64,000 bases of DNA from Streptomyces sp. CB01881 (GTDB lineage: Bacteria; Actinomycetota; Actinomycetes; Streptomycetales; Streptomycetaceae): assembly GCF_002953255.1 (NCBI RefSeq), contig NZ_CP026498.1:5347888-5411887 (forward strand). Direction: 5' to 3'. Positions 7,597 through 19,745 of the stretch are shown here, piece by piece (position 1 is the first letter of the stretch; every line of letters begins with the position of its first letter). The translations under genes were made by a program, and so were the position numbers. The notes under the pieces are model-generated. The model worked only from the letters and a program-made list of their open reading frames with translations. It had not been told where the DNA came from and made no database searches.

Positions 7597-10122
7597 ATGG
7601 CCGAGCGGTGGCGGGAGGCACGGGTGTGCGGGGCGGCGGCCGGGCTGGGGATGGCCGCGTACGCCATCGCGGCCGGGCTGCGCGGGGAGTGGCCGCCGGG
7701 GGCGACCCAGACCGCGGTGCCGTTCCACGCCCACCTCTGGGACATGGTGCGCGGCGACTCCCCCGGCGACCTGCTGTTCAACTGGAACAGCGGCTACGGC
7801 GCGCCGTTCCTCGCCGACTTCTTCGCCTACCTGATGAACCCGTTCTCCTGGCCCACCGTCCTGCTGCCGCGCGACCAGGGCCAGTTGGCGGTGTTCCTGG
7901 TGGCCCTGTCCAGCATCGGGCTCGGCACCGGCCTGATGACCTACGCGCTGGGCCGGCTGCACCCGGGACCGCGCTGGCTGCGGGCGCTCGCCGCCCTCGG
8001 CTACGGGCTCTGCGCCTGGGTGCCGACCGTCGGCGGGACGGCCCCGATGTGGCTCTGGGGCCTGGTCTCGCTGCCGCTGCTGGTCGTGGCCGGCGACTGG
8101 TGCCTGCACGAGCGGCGCTGGCTGTCCGGCACCCTCTGCGTCGCGCTCGCCTGGTGGGGCAACCTGTACACGGCCGCGATGGCCACCATCACGGCCGGCC
8201 TGGTACTCGCCGTCCGGCTGCTGGCCGTCCGCCGGCCGTTCAAGACGCTCGTCCGGGTGGCCGGCCGGGCCGTCACCATGGCCACCGCCGGGATGCTGCT
8301 CGCCGCGCCCGTCCTGTTCGTCGCCGTCCGGGCCGCGCAGGAGGCCCAGCCGGAGTCCCCGGTGCAGCCGCTCGGCCCGTCCGGGCTCGGCGGGCACCTG
8401 GCCCAGCTGCTGCCCGGCACCCACGGCGGCCCGCCCGTCCCGGACGTCTCGATCGGCCTGTTCGGCCTCCTGCTGGTGGCCGGGCTGCCGTTCAACCGGC
8501 GGGTGCGGGCCCGCGAGCGGATCGTCTGGTGCGGGCTGCTGGTGCTCGTGGTGCTCAGCTTCGTCTGGACGCCGACGGTGCTGGTCTGGCACGGCCTGGC
8601 GATCCCGGCCGGCGGCCCCTACCGTGTCGCCTTCGTGCTCAGCGGCCTGCTGGTGCTGGCCGGCTGGGTCTCGCTGTCGCACCGTCCGGACACCGTGACC
8701 CTGCTCGGCGGGGCCGCGGTGGTGCTGGTGGTGGCCGCCGTCGCGGCGGGCCGGCACTCGGTACGGGCGTCCACCTGGGTGCTGCTGGTGGCCGGCGGCG
8801 CCGTCCTGCTCGCCGCCCTGTGGACGCTGGAGCACCGGCACACCGACCGACGGGCGGGCGCGGCGGCGACGGCGGTGCTCGGGTGCGCCGTACTGGGCGG
8901 CGCGGTCTGGTCCTCGTACGCGGCGCTGGGCACGCCGGCCACCGGCACCGCCTCGGGGGCGTCCGTCCGGGCCGGGTACGCGGCGATGCGGCAGGCCGCC
9001 GACTGGCCGCGCGCCCGCACCGACCCCGGTCCGCACGCCTTCACCCCGAACGACCCGCTGCTGCTCGACGGCCAGGGCGGCGGCTACTCCAGCGGCTACC
9101 TGCCCACGGTCACCGCCCTGCTCCTGCACGACCTCGGCGCGGGCTGGACGGCGGGTGGACGGCAGACCGCGAGCGTCACCGATCCGGTCGGGCAGGCGCT
9201 GTTCGGCGTGCACACCCACCTCGCCGACGGGCCCCCGCCGGACGGCTTCACCGTCGTCCGGGCGCCCGCTCCCCCGCTGGTCACCGTCCTGCCGCCGGGA
9301 TCGGCCGTCGACACCACCTCGGTCTGGTCCCGGCAGGAGTCGCTGCTCGGCGGGCAGGTGTACGACGTACCCGTGCCCGTCCCGGCCGCCGGCCCGGCGC
9401 CCACCGCGCACGGCAGCAGCGGGTGGTCCGTCCCCGCCACCCCGGAGGGCACGGGCGGCACCGCCTTCACCGCGGTCTGCACGCCGGGCGGCACCGCGTA
9501 CTTCCACGGGGTCTGGTTCAACGGCACGGTGAGCGGCCTCGGCACCACCTACCGCAGCGACGGCGTCCAGCCGACCACCGCGGTGCCCGTGCACCTGCTG
9601 GGGCCGGTGCCCGCCGACGGCGTCGTCCGGGTGGTGCTGCACGCGGACACCGTCACCCAGGTCCCGGCCCGGCCGATCGGCTGCCTGCGCCCCGGCGCCC
9701 TGGACGCGGCCCTCACCCGGCTCACCGCCACCGGCGCGACGCGGGTCACCGCGGGCGGGCACGGCCTCACCGCCGTCCTCCCCGCGGGCAGCACCGGAAC
9801 CGCCCTTCTCTCCGTCCCGGCCACCACCGGGTGGACCTGCTCGGCCGGCGGCGGCCCGTACGCGGCGCCGCGGTCCGTGCTGGGCATGGTCGGTGTCCCG
9901 CTCGGCCGGGGCGCCGACCGGGTCGTCTGCTCCTTCCGCCCGCCCGGCCTCACCGAGGGCGAGACCTTCGCGCTCGCCTCCGCCGCCGTCACCGCCCTGA
10001 CCGCCGTCTTCGGCCGCCTGCGCCACCGCCCCACCCGGACACCGCGCCGCGTCCGCCGGGCGGCGGCCGAGCGGGAGTGGCGGGAGGAGTGGCGGCCGCC
10101 GGGAGGCACGTGGGGCCTGTGA
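7597..10122 (+). CDS. YfhO-like polytopic membrane protein
   Basis: An 841-residue integral membrane protein. The first half has many hydrophobic segments. An early luminal motif LLFNWNSGYGAPFLADFFAYLMNPFSW resembles the acidic/aromatic loop of YfhO-family proteins. Residues after about 450 form a large extracytoplasmic domain. The end has LSVPATTGWTCSAGG, VPLGRGADRVVCSFRPPG and a last membrane span, matching the C-terminal pattern of YfhO proteins. These GT-C-like proteins have been linked to glycosylation of cell-envelope polymers in Firmicutes. The substrate here is unknown. ATG 7597 is chosen; an in-frame ATG at 7546 with GGGGG upstream is possible. Confidence 0.7.
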   Translation: MAERWREARVCGAAAGLGMAAYAIAAGLRGEWPPGATQTAVPFHAHLWDMVRGDSPGDLLFNWNSGYGAPFLADFFAYLMNPFSWPTVLLPRDQGQLAVFLVALSSIGLGTGLMTYALGRLHPGPRWLRALAALGYGLCAWVPTVGGTAPMWLWGLVSLPLLVVAGDWCLHERRWLSGTLCVALAWWGNLYTAAMATITAGLVLAVRLLAVRRPFKTLVRVAGRAVTMATAGMLLAAPVLFVAVRAAQEAQPESPVQPLGPSGLGGHLAQLLPGTHGGPPVPDVSIGLFGLLLVAGLPFNRRVRARERIVWCGLLVLVVLSFVWTPTVLVWHGLAIPAGGPYRVAFVLSGLLVLAGWVSLSHRPDTVTLLGGAAVVLVVAAVAAGRHSVRASTWVLLVAGGAVLLAALWTLEHRHTDRRAGAAATAVLGCAVLGGAVWSSYAALGTPATGTASGASVRAGYAAMRQAADWPRARTDPGPHAFTPNDPLLLDGQGGGYSSGYLPTVTALLLHDLGAGWTAGGRQTASVTDPVGQALFGVHTHLADGPPPDGFTVVRAPAPPLVTVLPPGSAVDTTSVWSRQESLLGGQVYDVPVPVPAAGPAPTAHGSSGWSVPATPEGTGGTAFTAVCTPGGTAYFHGVWFNGTVSGLGTTYRSDGVQPTTAVPVHLLGPVPADGVVRVVLHADTVTQVPARPIGCLRPGALDAALTRLTATGATRVTAGGHGLTAVLPAGSTGTALLSVPATTGWTCSAGGGPYAAPRSVLGMVGVPLGRGADRVVCSFRPPGLTEGETFALASAAVTALTAVFGRLRHRPTRTPRRVRRAAAEREWREEWRPPGGTWGL

Positions 10123-10160
10123 ACCGCCCGGCGGTGCGGCCGACGGGCCCGGCACGCGAC

Positions 10161-10192
10161 GGAGCCGCCGCCCGCTGCGGGGCGGCGGCTCC
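10161..10192. terminator. Bidirectional terminator between membrane protein and protease
   Basis: A 13-base stem, GGAGCCGCCGCCC paired with GGGCGGCGGCTCC and a 6-base loop, lies between the two convergent stops at 10122 and 10210. Confidence 0.7.
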
Positions 10193-10209
10193 GGGTACGG
10201 GGCGCGGTG

Positions 10210-13200
10210 TCAGGGCAGGTTCAGGATCTGCCCGCGGAGGCCGTCGCGGTTGAAGTGGTGCAGGAGCAGCAGGCGCGACGTGTCCCCGTCGGCCCGGCGG
10301 ACGTCGAGCACGGTGCCGGGCGGCAGCGGCGCCGCCACCGCGGCGGGGCCGCCGGGGCCGGTCCGGACGTCGACGGCCGGGTGCAGGACGTCGACGGCGA
10401 GGGTGGGCCGGGTGCCGCGCAGGCCGATGGCGGAGAACGCCTCGGCCGGGTCGGGCTTGCCGGCGGTGGCGACGCCGGTCCAGAGCCCGTAGCGGACGGT
10501 GCTGTGGCCCGCCTTCACGCCGGGGAGGGCGCTCAGCCGTACCGGGAGCACCAGCACGTCGCTGTCGAGCAGCGCGGTGTCGGTGTCACCCCAGCGGGCG
10601 TTGAGCGGCTGGACGTCCAGCTCGGCGCCGGTCCGGGCGTCCACGGTACGGGCGACCAGGACGTCGCTGCCGCGCTGCCGGTCGGCCTTGACGAAGACGT
10701 CCGTGCTGCCGTCCCCGTCGGTGTCGAGCGAGGCCCGGACGGCGAAGACGCCGACCGGCGTGGTGGCGGGCGCCCAGAACTGGGCAGCGAGGTAGAGCGT
10801 GCCCTGCCCGTCACCGACGGCGGGCGCGTCCGAGGCGGCGCCCGCGGCGCGCAGGTTGGCGGCCCGGTCGCCCGGGCGTTCGACGCAGACGTCCTCCGGT
10901 TTCTGCGGTTCGCCCCCCTCGGGGACGATGCCCGCGCCCGGGCCGACGGCGGCGCCGCTGCCGGGCGGGCAGTCGGGCCAGCGGGTCCCTTCGCCGCCGA
11001 GGGCGAAGGCGCTGAGCAGGCCGGGCTGTTCGGCGGGCGCCCGGGTGCCGCCGAGGACGACGAGCGCGCCGGCGCGGGGGGTGCGGACCGGGGTGGTGGC
11101 GCTGAGGTCGGAGGCGGGCCGGGGGGCGGCGAAGACGGGGACCCGCAGCGCGGGCAGGGCCGCGTCGGACTCGGGGGTGAGCAGCAGCCGGCCGGAGAGT
11201 TCGCCGCGGTAGCTGCGGGCCTTTCCGCCCTGGAGGGTGGCGATGGTCGGGTCGGGACTGCGGCCCAGCTGCCCGGGGACGGCCAGGGTGACCCGGACGC
11301 GGGCGGTGCCGCCGGCCGGGACCTCGACCCGGTCGGGGCTGATCTCGTAGCGGGCGCCGGGCACGTCGGTGGCGGCCGCGTAGCCGGTGCGGTAGGTCAC
11401 CGCCGCGCCGGAGAGGTTGCGGACCTCCACCTCGCGGACCTCCGCCGGGCGGGCCGCGCCGGGCGCACCGCCGACCGCCACCACCCCGAAGGAGACGCCG
11501 ACGCTGCCCTGCACCGCGCCCTCCCCCGCGGCGTACGCGACGGCGGGGGTGCGGACGGCGGCGTCGACCCGGGCCCGGCCGGCGCCGGTGCGCTCGGGGC
11601 CGTAGACCGGGCCGGTGCCGCCGTCCCCGAGCCAGGTGTCCCCGGCGGTGTTCATCAGCGCGGCCTTGAGCTGCTCGACCGTCCAGTCGGGGTGGGCGGC
11701 GCGGACGAGGGCGGCGAGTCCGGCCACGTGCGGGGTGGCCATCGAGGTGCCGTCCTCGCGCTGGCCCCCGCCTCCGCTGCCGGCCTTGGCGGACCAGATC
11801 GTCTCGCCGGGCGCGGCCAGGTCGGGCTTGACCACGCCGGGCACGCCGATCCCGCGCGAGGTGAAGTCGGCGAGGGTGTCGGTGCGTTGCGGCTGGTCCT
11901 GGGGGACGACGCCGTGCAGCGGGTTGCCGGGCGCGGCCAGCCGGACGTCGACCGGGCCGGCCGCCGCGCCCTGGCGGAGGCGTTCGCCGTCGGCGTGGGC
12001 GAGCAGGGCGACGGGGATGCGGTCGTTGCCGGCGATCTCGGCGAGGTGGTCGTCGCCGGCGGCGAGCAGGGCGCCGATCGCGCCGGCGTCGGCGGCGTGG
12101 TCGGCGCGCGGGCCGGAGCCGCACGCGCGCTCGGACTCGCGGGTGGCCCAGGCGAGTACGGCGATCCTGCCGGTGAGCCGCTGCTTGTCGGCGTCGGTGA
12201 AGGCGGAGCAGCCGTCGGCCTGGTCGACGGGCAGCGCGAGCCGGCCGGCGACGTCGGCGGTGGACCAGCCCTGGTAGCGGCCGCTCCAGTGGGCCGGGAC
12301 GATGCCGGCGAGCGGCGCGGGGGCCAGCACGGTGAGGCCGTCGGCGTCGCTGTGCGGGTCGACCGAGGCGGCGACCGCGAGGGCCCGGGCGGCGGTGCCG
12401 GGGCTGCCGCCGATGCCGTAGACGTCACCCTCGTTGCCGGCGGCCGCGACCACCAGGGTGCCGAGGTCGGCGAGGTGGTCGACGGCGACGGCGTCGGCGT
12501 CGTCGGTGGAGCCGAAGCGGCTGCCGAGGGAGAGGTTGACGATGTCGAGCCGGTCGCCGAGGTCGCCGTCGCCGTCCGGGTCGGCGGCGACGTCGAGGGC
12601 CTGGGCGAGCTGGTCGGTGGAGCCGTCGCAGCCGAACACCCGGATCGCGTAGAGCTGGGCGCCGGGTGCGGCGCCGGGGCCGACCTTGAAGGCGGCCGGG
12701 TCGAGGCCGGGCCGGTAGGGGCCGGCGTACGGGTGGCCGTCGGCGGTGACGCCGAGGCCGGCGGCGGTGCCGGCGACGTGGGTGCCGTGGCCGTTGAGCG
12801 CGCAGTCGATCGGGTTGGCGTCGGGGTGCGGGTCGGGCTGGTAGTTCGGGGCGGACGGGTCCGGGTTGTAGGCGTCCCCGACGAGGTCCTTGCCGCCGAC
12901 CACCTTGGCGTTGGGGAAGAGTCCGGCGGGGGCCGGCCTGGCGCCGTCGACCGCCTTGAACGCCTCCGCGGTGCCGGGGCCGCCGAAGTCGGCGTGGGTG
13001 TAGTCGATGCCGCTGTCGATGACGCCGATCCGCACGCCCTGCCCGGTGTTGCCGCCGGTCGTGCCGTCCGAGGAGGGGCCGGACCAGACCTGCGGCGCCC
13101 CGGTGAGCGGCACGGAGTACGCGTTGTCCCGCTGCTTGCGCACGACCGGGTGGACGGCCCGGACGCCGGGCAGCGCGCGCAGGGCGGGCAGCCGGTCGGC

Positions 13201-13599
13201 GGGCACGGTGACGGCGAGGCCGGTGAGCAGGGTGCGGGTGCGGTAGAGCTCGCGGGCGGTGGGCGCCGCGCCGCGGACGGCGTCGGCGAGCCGGTCGAGC
13301 GCGTCGGAGGCGCGGGACCGCTGCCCGCCCCCGGCCTGCGCGGCCTCCCGGCGGACGGCCTCCGGGGAGCGCCGGGCCCGCCGGGCCTCGGCGGCCGCAC
13401 GCCGCCAGGCCGGGCCGGCGGCCTCGGTGGTGAGCTCCAGCAGGACGGAGGCCGGGCGCCCCGGCGGGGCGCCCTGGGCCGTCGGGCCCGGCGGCGGGCT
13501 GCCGGCCGCCGGGGCCGCGGTGAGCAGCACCGGCCCCGCCAGCAGGGCCAGGGTGAGTCCGATCCTGGTGACCGGACGACGGACGGGTGGCTGACGCAC
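10210..13599 (-). CDS. Secreted S8-family (subtilisin-like) serine protease
   Basis: A 1129-residue secreted protease. The signal peptide is residues 1 to about 33 (RRPVTRIGLTLALLAGPVLL, cleavage after AAPAAG). An I9-like propeptide follows to about 160. The catalytic triad is complete: Asp195 in GVIDSGIDYTHADFG, His271 in NGHGTHVAG and Ser619 in DGTSMATPHVAG. A protease-associated (PA) insert lies between His and Ser at about 460-545. The ~400 residues after the catalytic domain look like fibronectin/Ig-type beta domains and are mostly acidic to neutral. GTG 13599 has GGGGGAGAGGG upstream. The gene stands alone. Confidence 0.9.
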   Translation of the reverse strand: MRQPPVRRPVTRIGLTLALLAGPVLLTAAPAAGSPPPGPTAQGAPPGRPASVLLELTTEAAGPAWRRAAAEARRARRSPEAVRREAAQAGGGQRSRASDALDRLADAVRGAAPTARELYRTRTLLTGLAVTVPADRLPALRALPGVRAVHPVVRKQRDNAYSVPLTGAPQVWSGPSSDGTTGGNTGQGVRIGVIDSGIDYTHADFGGPGTAEAFKAVDGARPAPAGLFPNAKVVGGKDLVGDAYNPDPSAPNYQPDPHPDANPIDCALNGHGTHVAGTAAGLGVTADGHPYAGPYRPGLDPAAFKVGPGAAPGAQLYAIRVFGCDGSTDQLAQALDVAADPDGDGDLGDRLDIVNLSLGSRFGSTDDADAVAVDHLADLGTLVVAAAGNEGDVYGIGGSPGTAARALAVAASVDPHSDADGLTVLAPAPLAGIVPAHWSGRYQGWSTADVAGRLALPVDQADGCSAFTDADKQRLTGRIAVLAWATRESERACGSGPRADHAADAGAIGALLAAGDDHLAEIAGNDRIPVALLAHADGERLRQGAAAGPVDVRLAAPGNPLHGVVPQDQPQRTDTLADFTSRGIGVPGVVKPDLAAPGETIWSAKAGSGGGGQREDGTSMATPHVAGLAALVRAAHPDWTVEQLKAALMNTAGDTWLGDGGTGPVYGPERTGAGRARVDAAVRTPAVAYAAGEGAVQGSVGVSFGVVAVGGAPGAARPAEVREVEVRNLSGAAVTYRTGYAAATDVPGARYEISPDRVEVPAGGTARVRVTLAVPGQLGRSPDPTIATLQGGKARSYRGELSGRLLLTPESDAALPALRVPVFAAPRPASDLSATTPVRTPRAGALVVLGGTRAPAEQPGLLSAFALGGEGTRWPDCPPGSGAAVGPGAGIVPEGGEPQKPEDVCVERPGDRAANLRAAGAASDAPAVGDGQGTLYLAAQFWAPATTPVGVFAVRASLDTDGDGSTDVFVKADRQRGSDVLVARTVDARTGAELDVQPLNARWGDTDTALLDSDVLVLPVRLSALPGVKAGHSTVRYGLWTGVATAGKPDPAEAFSAIGLRGTRPTLAVDVLHPAVDVRTGPGGPAAVAAPLPPGTVLDVRRADGDTSRLLLLHHFNRDGLRGQILNLP

Positions 13600-13843
13600 T
13601 GGGCCCTCTCCCCCGGCAAGGGGGACTGATCCGCACGCCGTGTCGCTGACGCCCGCCCGTGCGGACGTCGATCACCCCTCCGGGGCCCCACATATAGGAG
13701 ACCCTGCCGGGGAGTGCGAGCAACATCCCTCCAACGGGCGCCACTTGCACTCGTCCGGGTGATCCGGCGTCAGTCCGGACGGCCCATTCGGCGGATGAAC
13801 GCCACCGCCCGGAGACGGACTCGCAGGAGGGCCGGAGCGACCA

Positions 13844-14005
13844 TCAGAGGTGCCCGGTCACGCCGCCGTTGTCACGGCGGTCCAGTGCGCGCTGCAGGGC
13901 GGCGGCCGCGAAGGGGCTCCGCTCGGCCGCACGGCGGCGGCGCGGGGTGCGGGCCGGGGTGGCGGCGGGGGCGGGGGTGGCGTGGCGGTCTGCGGCGGGG
14001 GGCAT
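13844..14005 (-). CDS. Small hypothetical protein (53 aa)
   Basis: A 53-residue frame starts at ATG 14005 with AAGGAG at ideal spacing and ends at 13844. The N-terminal half is Pro/Ala-rich, then an Arg stretch TPRRRRAAERSPF and an amphipathic segment AAAALQRALDRRDNGG. No family is recognised. It stands alone in the 650 bases between the protease gene and serA. The strong ribosome site is the main argument for it. Confidence 0.45.
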   Translation of the reverse strand: MPPAADRHATPAPAATPARTPRRRRAAERSPFAAAALQRALDRRDNGGVTGHL

Positions 14006-14248
14006 ACCGGGCTCCTTGGGGCGAGCGCGCCGGGAGGGCGCAGAGTGCGGGGGGCACAGAGAGTGGGGAGGGGGTGCGCGGAGCAGGGGTCGCCTGCCCT
14101 CGGGGCGCACGGGCGCACACGGGCCGCAGTCCCTGGCTACAGGGGCGGCACGCCGTATGGCTCTTCCACGGTACGACCCGGCGCCTGCCGTGTCTGCACG
14201 AATACTTGGATTTCCTACTATCTGAGACGGGAGCCGCCCGGGGGCACG
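14006..14248. other. Non-coding stretch upstream of the 53-aa gene
   Basis: Apart from the 53-residue gene, the gap between the protease start (13599) and the serA terminator (14249) holds no convincing gene. 14130-14225 is less GC-rich than its surroundings and could contain the promoter of the small gene. The 240 bases between 13600 and 13843 hold nothing recognisable beyond the protease upstream region. Confidence 0.4.
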
Positions 14249-14294
14249 CAGCAGGGCCCGGGCCACCGGTGGAACGGTGGCCCGGGCCCTGCTG
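14249..14294 (-). terminator. serA terminator hairpin
   Basis: A perfect 20-base inverted repeat (left arm begins CAGCAGGGCCCGG) with a 6-base loop GTGGAA starts 18 bases after the serA stop. It is the longest perfect stem seen in the window. Confidence 0.8.
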
Positions 14295-14312
14295 TCGGAG
14301 GCCGTGCGGTGC

Positions 14313-15908
14313 TCAGGCGCCCAGGTCGACCGAGCGGGCGAAGCGGGCGCCGATCTCGGCGGAGATGGCGGTGAGGACCTCCTGCGGGATCTGGCTGTCC
14401 ACGGTGATGGAGGCCAGCGCGCCGCTGCCGTCGCGGGCCACCTGCATGCCGGCGATGTTGATGCCGGCGTCGCCGAGGTGGCGGCCGAGGATGCCGACCA
14501 CGCCCGGACGGTCCTCGTACTTGAAGAACGCCATGTGGTCGGTGAGCGCGACGTCCACGTCGAAGGCGTCCACGCCGACGATCTTCTGGGTCTGCTTCGG
14601 GCCGGCCAGGGTGCCGGAGATGGCGATCTCGCCGCCGTCGGCCAGGGTGCCGCGGACGGTGATCACGTTGCGGTGCTCGGGGCTCTCGCTGGAGGTGGTC
14701 AGGCGTACCTCGACGCCGCGCTCCTGGGCGAACAGCGGGGCGTTGACGTAGGACACCGTCTCCGCCACCACGTCCTCGAACACGCCCTTGAGGGCGGACA
14801 GTTCGAGCACCTTGACGTCGTGCTGGGTGATCTCGCCGCGGACCTCGACGTCGAGCCGGACGGCCACCTCGCCGGCCAGCGCGGTGAAGATCCGGCCGAG
14901 CTTCTCCGCCAGCGGCAGACCCGGGCGGACGTCCTCGGCGATCACGCCGCCCTGGACGTTGACCGCGTCCGGGACCAGCTCGCCGGCCAGCGCCAGGCGC
15001 ACGGACTTGGCGACCGCGATGCCGGCCTTCTCCTGCGCCTCGTCGGTGGAGGCGCCCAGGTGCGGGGTGGCGACCACGTTGTCGAAGGCGAACAGCGGGG
15101 AGTCGGTGCACGGCTCCTTCGCATAGACGTCCAGGCCGGCGCCGGCCACCCGGCCGTCGCGCAGGGCGGCGGCGAGCGCGGCCTCGTCCACGATGCCGCC
15201 GCGGGCGGCGTTGACGATGCGGACGGTCGGCTTGACCTTGTGCAGCGCCTCGTCGCCGATCAGGCCGATGGTCTCCGGGGTCTTCGGGAGGTGGACGGTG
15301 ATGAAGTCCGAGACCTCCAGCAGCTCCTCCAGCGAGACCAGCTTGACGCCCATCTGCGCGGCGCGGGCGGCCTGGATGTAGGGGTCGTACGCGACGATCT
15401 TCATGCCGAAGGCGGACATCCGCTGGGCGACCAGCACGCCGATGCGGCCGAGGCCGACGACGCCGAGGACCTTCTCGCTCAGCTCGACGCCGGTGTACTT
15501 GTTGCGCTTCCACTCGCCCTGCTTGAGGGCGGCGTTGGCGGGCGCGATGTTGCGGGCGACCGAGATCAGCAGGCCGCAGGCGAGCTCGGCGGCGGTGACG
15601 ATGTTGGAGGTCGGCGCGTTGACGACCATCACGCCGGCCTTGGTGGCGGCCGAGACGTCCACGTTGTCCAGGCCGACGCCGGCCCGGGCCACGACCTTGA
15701 GCTTGCGGGCGGCGGCCAGCGCCTCGGCGTCCACCTTGGTGGCGGAGCGGATCAGGACGGCGTCCACGTCGGCGATCGCGGTCAGCAGCTCGGTGCGGTC
15801 GGCGCCGTTGCAGTGGCGGATCTCGAAGTCGGGTCCGAGGGCGTCGACGGTGGCGGGCGACAGCTCTTCGGCGATCAGGACGACGGCTTTGGATGTCACA
15901 GTGCTCAC
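14313..15908 (-). CDS. serA: D-3-phosphoglycerate dehydrogenase
   Basis: A 531-residue enzyme of the long, ACT-containing type (usual length near 530). It oxidises 3-phosphoglycerate at the first step of serine synthesis. The sequence shows VVARAGVGLDNVDV, the NAD motif VVGLGRIGVLVAQR, NAARGGIVDEAAL, and the catalytic His in HLGASTDEAQEKA. An intervening allosteric domain and a C-terminal ACT domain (VEDRPGVVGILGRHLGD-like, near 455-531) follow, so serine feedback is likely. GTG 15908 is chosen with AAGGAC upstream; GTG 15899 is an alternative. It lies downstream of ilvC but has its own upstream region. Confidence 0.95.
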   Translation of the reverse strand: MSTVTSKAVVLIAEELSPATVDALGPDFEIRHCNGADRTELLTAIADVDAVLIRSATKVDAEALAAARKLKVVARAGVGLDNVDVSAATKAGVMVVNAPTSNIVTAAELACGLLISVARNIAPANAALKQGEWKRNKYTGVELSEKVLGVVGLGRIGVLVAQRMSAFGMKIVAYDPYIQAARAAQMGVKLVSLEELLEVSDFITVHLPKTPETIGLIGDEALHKVKPTVRIVNAARGGIVDEAALAAALRDGRVAGAGLDVYAKEPCTDSPLFAFDNVVATPHLGASTDEAQEKAGIAVAKSVRLALAGELVPDAVNVQGGVIAEDVRPGLPLAEKLGRIFTALAGEVAVRLDVEVRGEITQHDVKVLELSALKGVFEDVVAETVSYVNAPLFAQERGVEVRLTTSSESPEHRNVITVRGTLADGGEIAISGTLAGPKQTQKIVGVDAFDVDVALTDHMAFFKYEDRPGVVGILGRHLGDAGINIAGMQVARDGSGALASITVDSQIPQEVLTAISAEIGARFARSVDLGA

Positions 15909-16050
15909 GACAGTGTGGTCCTTAACTGTGCGGTTCTCCCCGGCACGAAGGTGGCGTGGAATGCGGGGGGAAGGTGGCATGCCGCGTAGGTAGACGCACG
16001 ACGCTGTGGGCCTGACGCGCACTCGGAAGTGTATCGACGGGCTGGGTACC

Positions 16051-16093
16051 AGGCTGCTCCCGTCCGGCGAAATCACCCGGACGGGAGCAGCCT
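16051..16093 (-). terminator. ilvC terminator hairpin
   Basis: A perfect 17-base inverted repeat (AGGCTGCTCCCGTCCGG and its complement) with a 9-base loop ends the ilvB-N-C transcript. It lies 60 bases beyond the ilvC stop, before the serA promoter region. Confidence 0.8.
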
Positions 16094-16152
16094 AGTTGTA
16101 CAAGGGAGTTACAAAATCAGGCAGATCCGATCGGACCGGTGCCCGGAGAGGC

Positions 16153-17857
<1,705 letters not shown>

Positions 17858-17891
17858 GGGTCTCTGTATCCCTAGGTCTTTGAGGTCGGGG

Positions 17892-19745
17892 TCAGTCGGT
17901 GTCGTCGCCGAAGTCGGGCCGGACGCCCTTGGCGAACTGGATCTCGTCGTTGCTGGTGCCGGCCGCGACCATCGGCCAGACCATGGCGTCCTGGTGGACG
18001 ATGAAGTCGATGACGACCGGGCGGTCGTTGATCTCCATCGCCTGCTTGATCACCGCGTCCAGGTCCTCCGGGCGCTCGCAGCGCAGGCCGACGCAGCCCA
18101 TCGCCTCGGAGAGCAGCACGAAGTCGGGGATCCGGGTGCCCTGGGCCGGCGGCTCGATGCCGTCGTGGCCGGGGCCCGCGTGCAGCACGGTGTTGGAGTA
18201 CCGCTGGTTGTAGAAGAGGGTCTGCCACTGGCGGACCATGCCCAGCGAGCCGTTGTTGATGACCGCGACCTTGATCGGGATGTCGTTCAGGGCGCAGGTG
18301 ACCAGCTCCTGGTTGGTCATCTGGAAGCAGCCGTCACCGTCGATCGCCCAGACCGACGTCTCCGGGCGGCCCGCCTTGGCCCCCATGGCGGCCGGGACGG
18401 CGTAGCCCATGGTGCCCGCGCCGCCCGAGTTGAGCCAGGTGGCCGGCTTCTCGAACTGGATGAACTGCGAGCTCCACATCTGGTGCTGGCCGACGCCCGC
18501 GGCGTAGATCGCGTCCGGGCCGACCAGCTGGCCGATCCGCTCGATGACCTGCTGCGGGGAGAGCTGCCCGGCCGGAGCCGGCTCGTAGCCCAGCGGGTAG
18601 GTCTTCTTCCACTCGTTGAGCTTGACCCACCAGTCCACGTAGTCGCTCTTGTGGCCGGCGTCGAACTCGGCCTGGACGGCGACGATCAGGTCGGCCAGCA
18701 CCTCGCGGGCGTCACCGACGATCGGCACGTCGGCCGGGCGGTTCTTGCCGATCTCGGCCGGGTCGATGTCGGCGTGGACGATCTTGGCGTACGGGGCGAA
18801 GCTGTCCAGCCGGCCCGTGACGCGGTCGTCGAAGCGGGCGCCGAGGGTGAACAGCAGGTCCGACTTCTGCAGCGCGGTGACGGCCGGGACGGAGCCGTGC
18901 ATGCCGGGCATGCCGAGGTGCTGCGGGTGGCTGTCGGGGAAGGCGCCGAGCGCCATCAGGGTGGTGACCACCGGGGCGCCGGTCAGCTCGGCGAGGATCC
19001 GCAGCTCGGCCGTGGCGTTCGCCTTGATCACGCCGCCGCCGACGTACAGCACCGGGCGCTTGGCGCCGACCAGCATCTTCGCGGCCTCGCGGATCTGCTT
19101 GGCGTGCGGCTTGGTCACCGGGCGGTAGCCGGGCAGCGAGGTCTCGGCCGGCCAGCGGAAGGTGGTGGTGGCCTGCAGTGCGTCCTTGGCGATGTCGACC
19201 AGGACGGGGCCGGGCCGGCCGGTGGCGGCGATGTGGAACGCCTCGGTGATCACCCGGGGGATCTCGGCCGGGTCGGTGACCAGGAAGTTGTGCTTGGTGA
19301 TCGGCATCGTGATGCCGCAGATGTCCGCCTCCTGGAAGGCGTCGGTGCCGATCGCCTTGGAGGCGACCTGGCCGGTGATGGCCACCATCGGCACCGAGTC
19401 CATGTAGGCGTCGGCGATCGGGGTCACCAGGTTGGTCGCACCGGGGCCGGAGGTGGCCATGCAGACGCCGACCTTGCCGGTGGCCTGGGCGTAGCCGGTG
19501 GCGGCGTGGCCGGCGCCCTGCTCGTGGCGGACCAGGATGTGACGCACCTTGGTCGAGTCCATCAGCGGGTCGTACGCGGGAAGGATGGCCCCGCCCGGGA
19601 TGCCGAAGACGGTGTCCGCGCCCACGGCCTCCAGCGAGCGGATGAGCGACTGGGCGCCGGTCATGGTCTCGACGACGTGCTGGGGAGCGGGAGCGTGGGC
19701 GGCCGGGGTGTCCCCGCGGCGGGGGGATGCGGCGTGCTCAGTCAT
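17892..19745 (-). CDS. ilvB: Acetolactate synthase large subunit
   Basis: A 617-residue ThDP- and FAD-dependent enzyme that makes acetolactate or acetohydroxybutyrate, the first common step of Val/Leu and Ile synthesis. The catalytic Glu75 is in [15 protein letters not shown]. The FAD region includes [14 protein letters not shown]. The ThDP-binding motif is [12 protein letters not shown] near residue 466. The first ~28 residues, rich in Pro/Ala/His, are an actinobacterial N-terminal extension. Expression is probably attenuated: a 13-residue leader peptide and a terminator hairpin lie 190-300 bases upstream. Confidence 0.96.
   Translation of the reverse strand: MTEHAASPRRGDTPAAHAPAPQHVVETMTGAQSLIRSLEAVGADTVFGIPGGAILPAYDPLMDSTKVRHILVRHEQGAGHAATGYAQATGKVGVCMATSGPGATNLVTPIADAYMDSVPMVAITGQVASKAIGTDAFQEADICGITMPITKHNFLVTDPAEIPRVITEAFHIAATGRPGPVLVDIAKDALQATTTFRWPAETSLPGYRPVTKPHAKQIREAAKMLVGAKRPVLYVGGGVIKANATAELRILAELTGAPVVTTLMALGAFPDSHPQHLGMPGMHGSVPAVTALQKSDLLFTLGARFDDRVTGRLDSFAPYAKIVHADIDPAEIGKNRPADVPIVGDAREVLADLIVAVQAEFDAGHKSDYVDWWVKLNEWKKTYPLGYEPAPAGQLSPQQVIERIGQLVGPDAIYAAGVGQHQMWSSQFIQFEKPATWLNSGGAGTMGYAVPAAMGAKAGRPETSVWAIDGDGCFQMTNQELVTCALNDIPIKVAVINNGSLGMVRQWQTLFYNQRYSNTVLHAGPGHDGIEPPAQGTRIPDFVLLSEAMGCVGLRCERPEDLDAVIKQAMEINDRPVVIDFIVHQDAMVWPMVAAGTSNDEIQFAKGVRPDFGDDTD

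Noticed and set aside
13606..14248. Several Arg/Pro-rich frames of 60-140 codons
   Set aside because: They overlap one another on both strands and lack ribosome sites. Only the 53-aa frame was kept.
15909..16050. Leader peptide upstream of serA (MRLPTRHATFPPH...)
   Set aside because: A short frame exists but has no serine-rich run and no terminator follows it.
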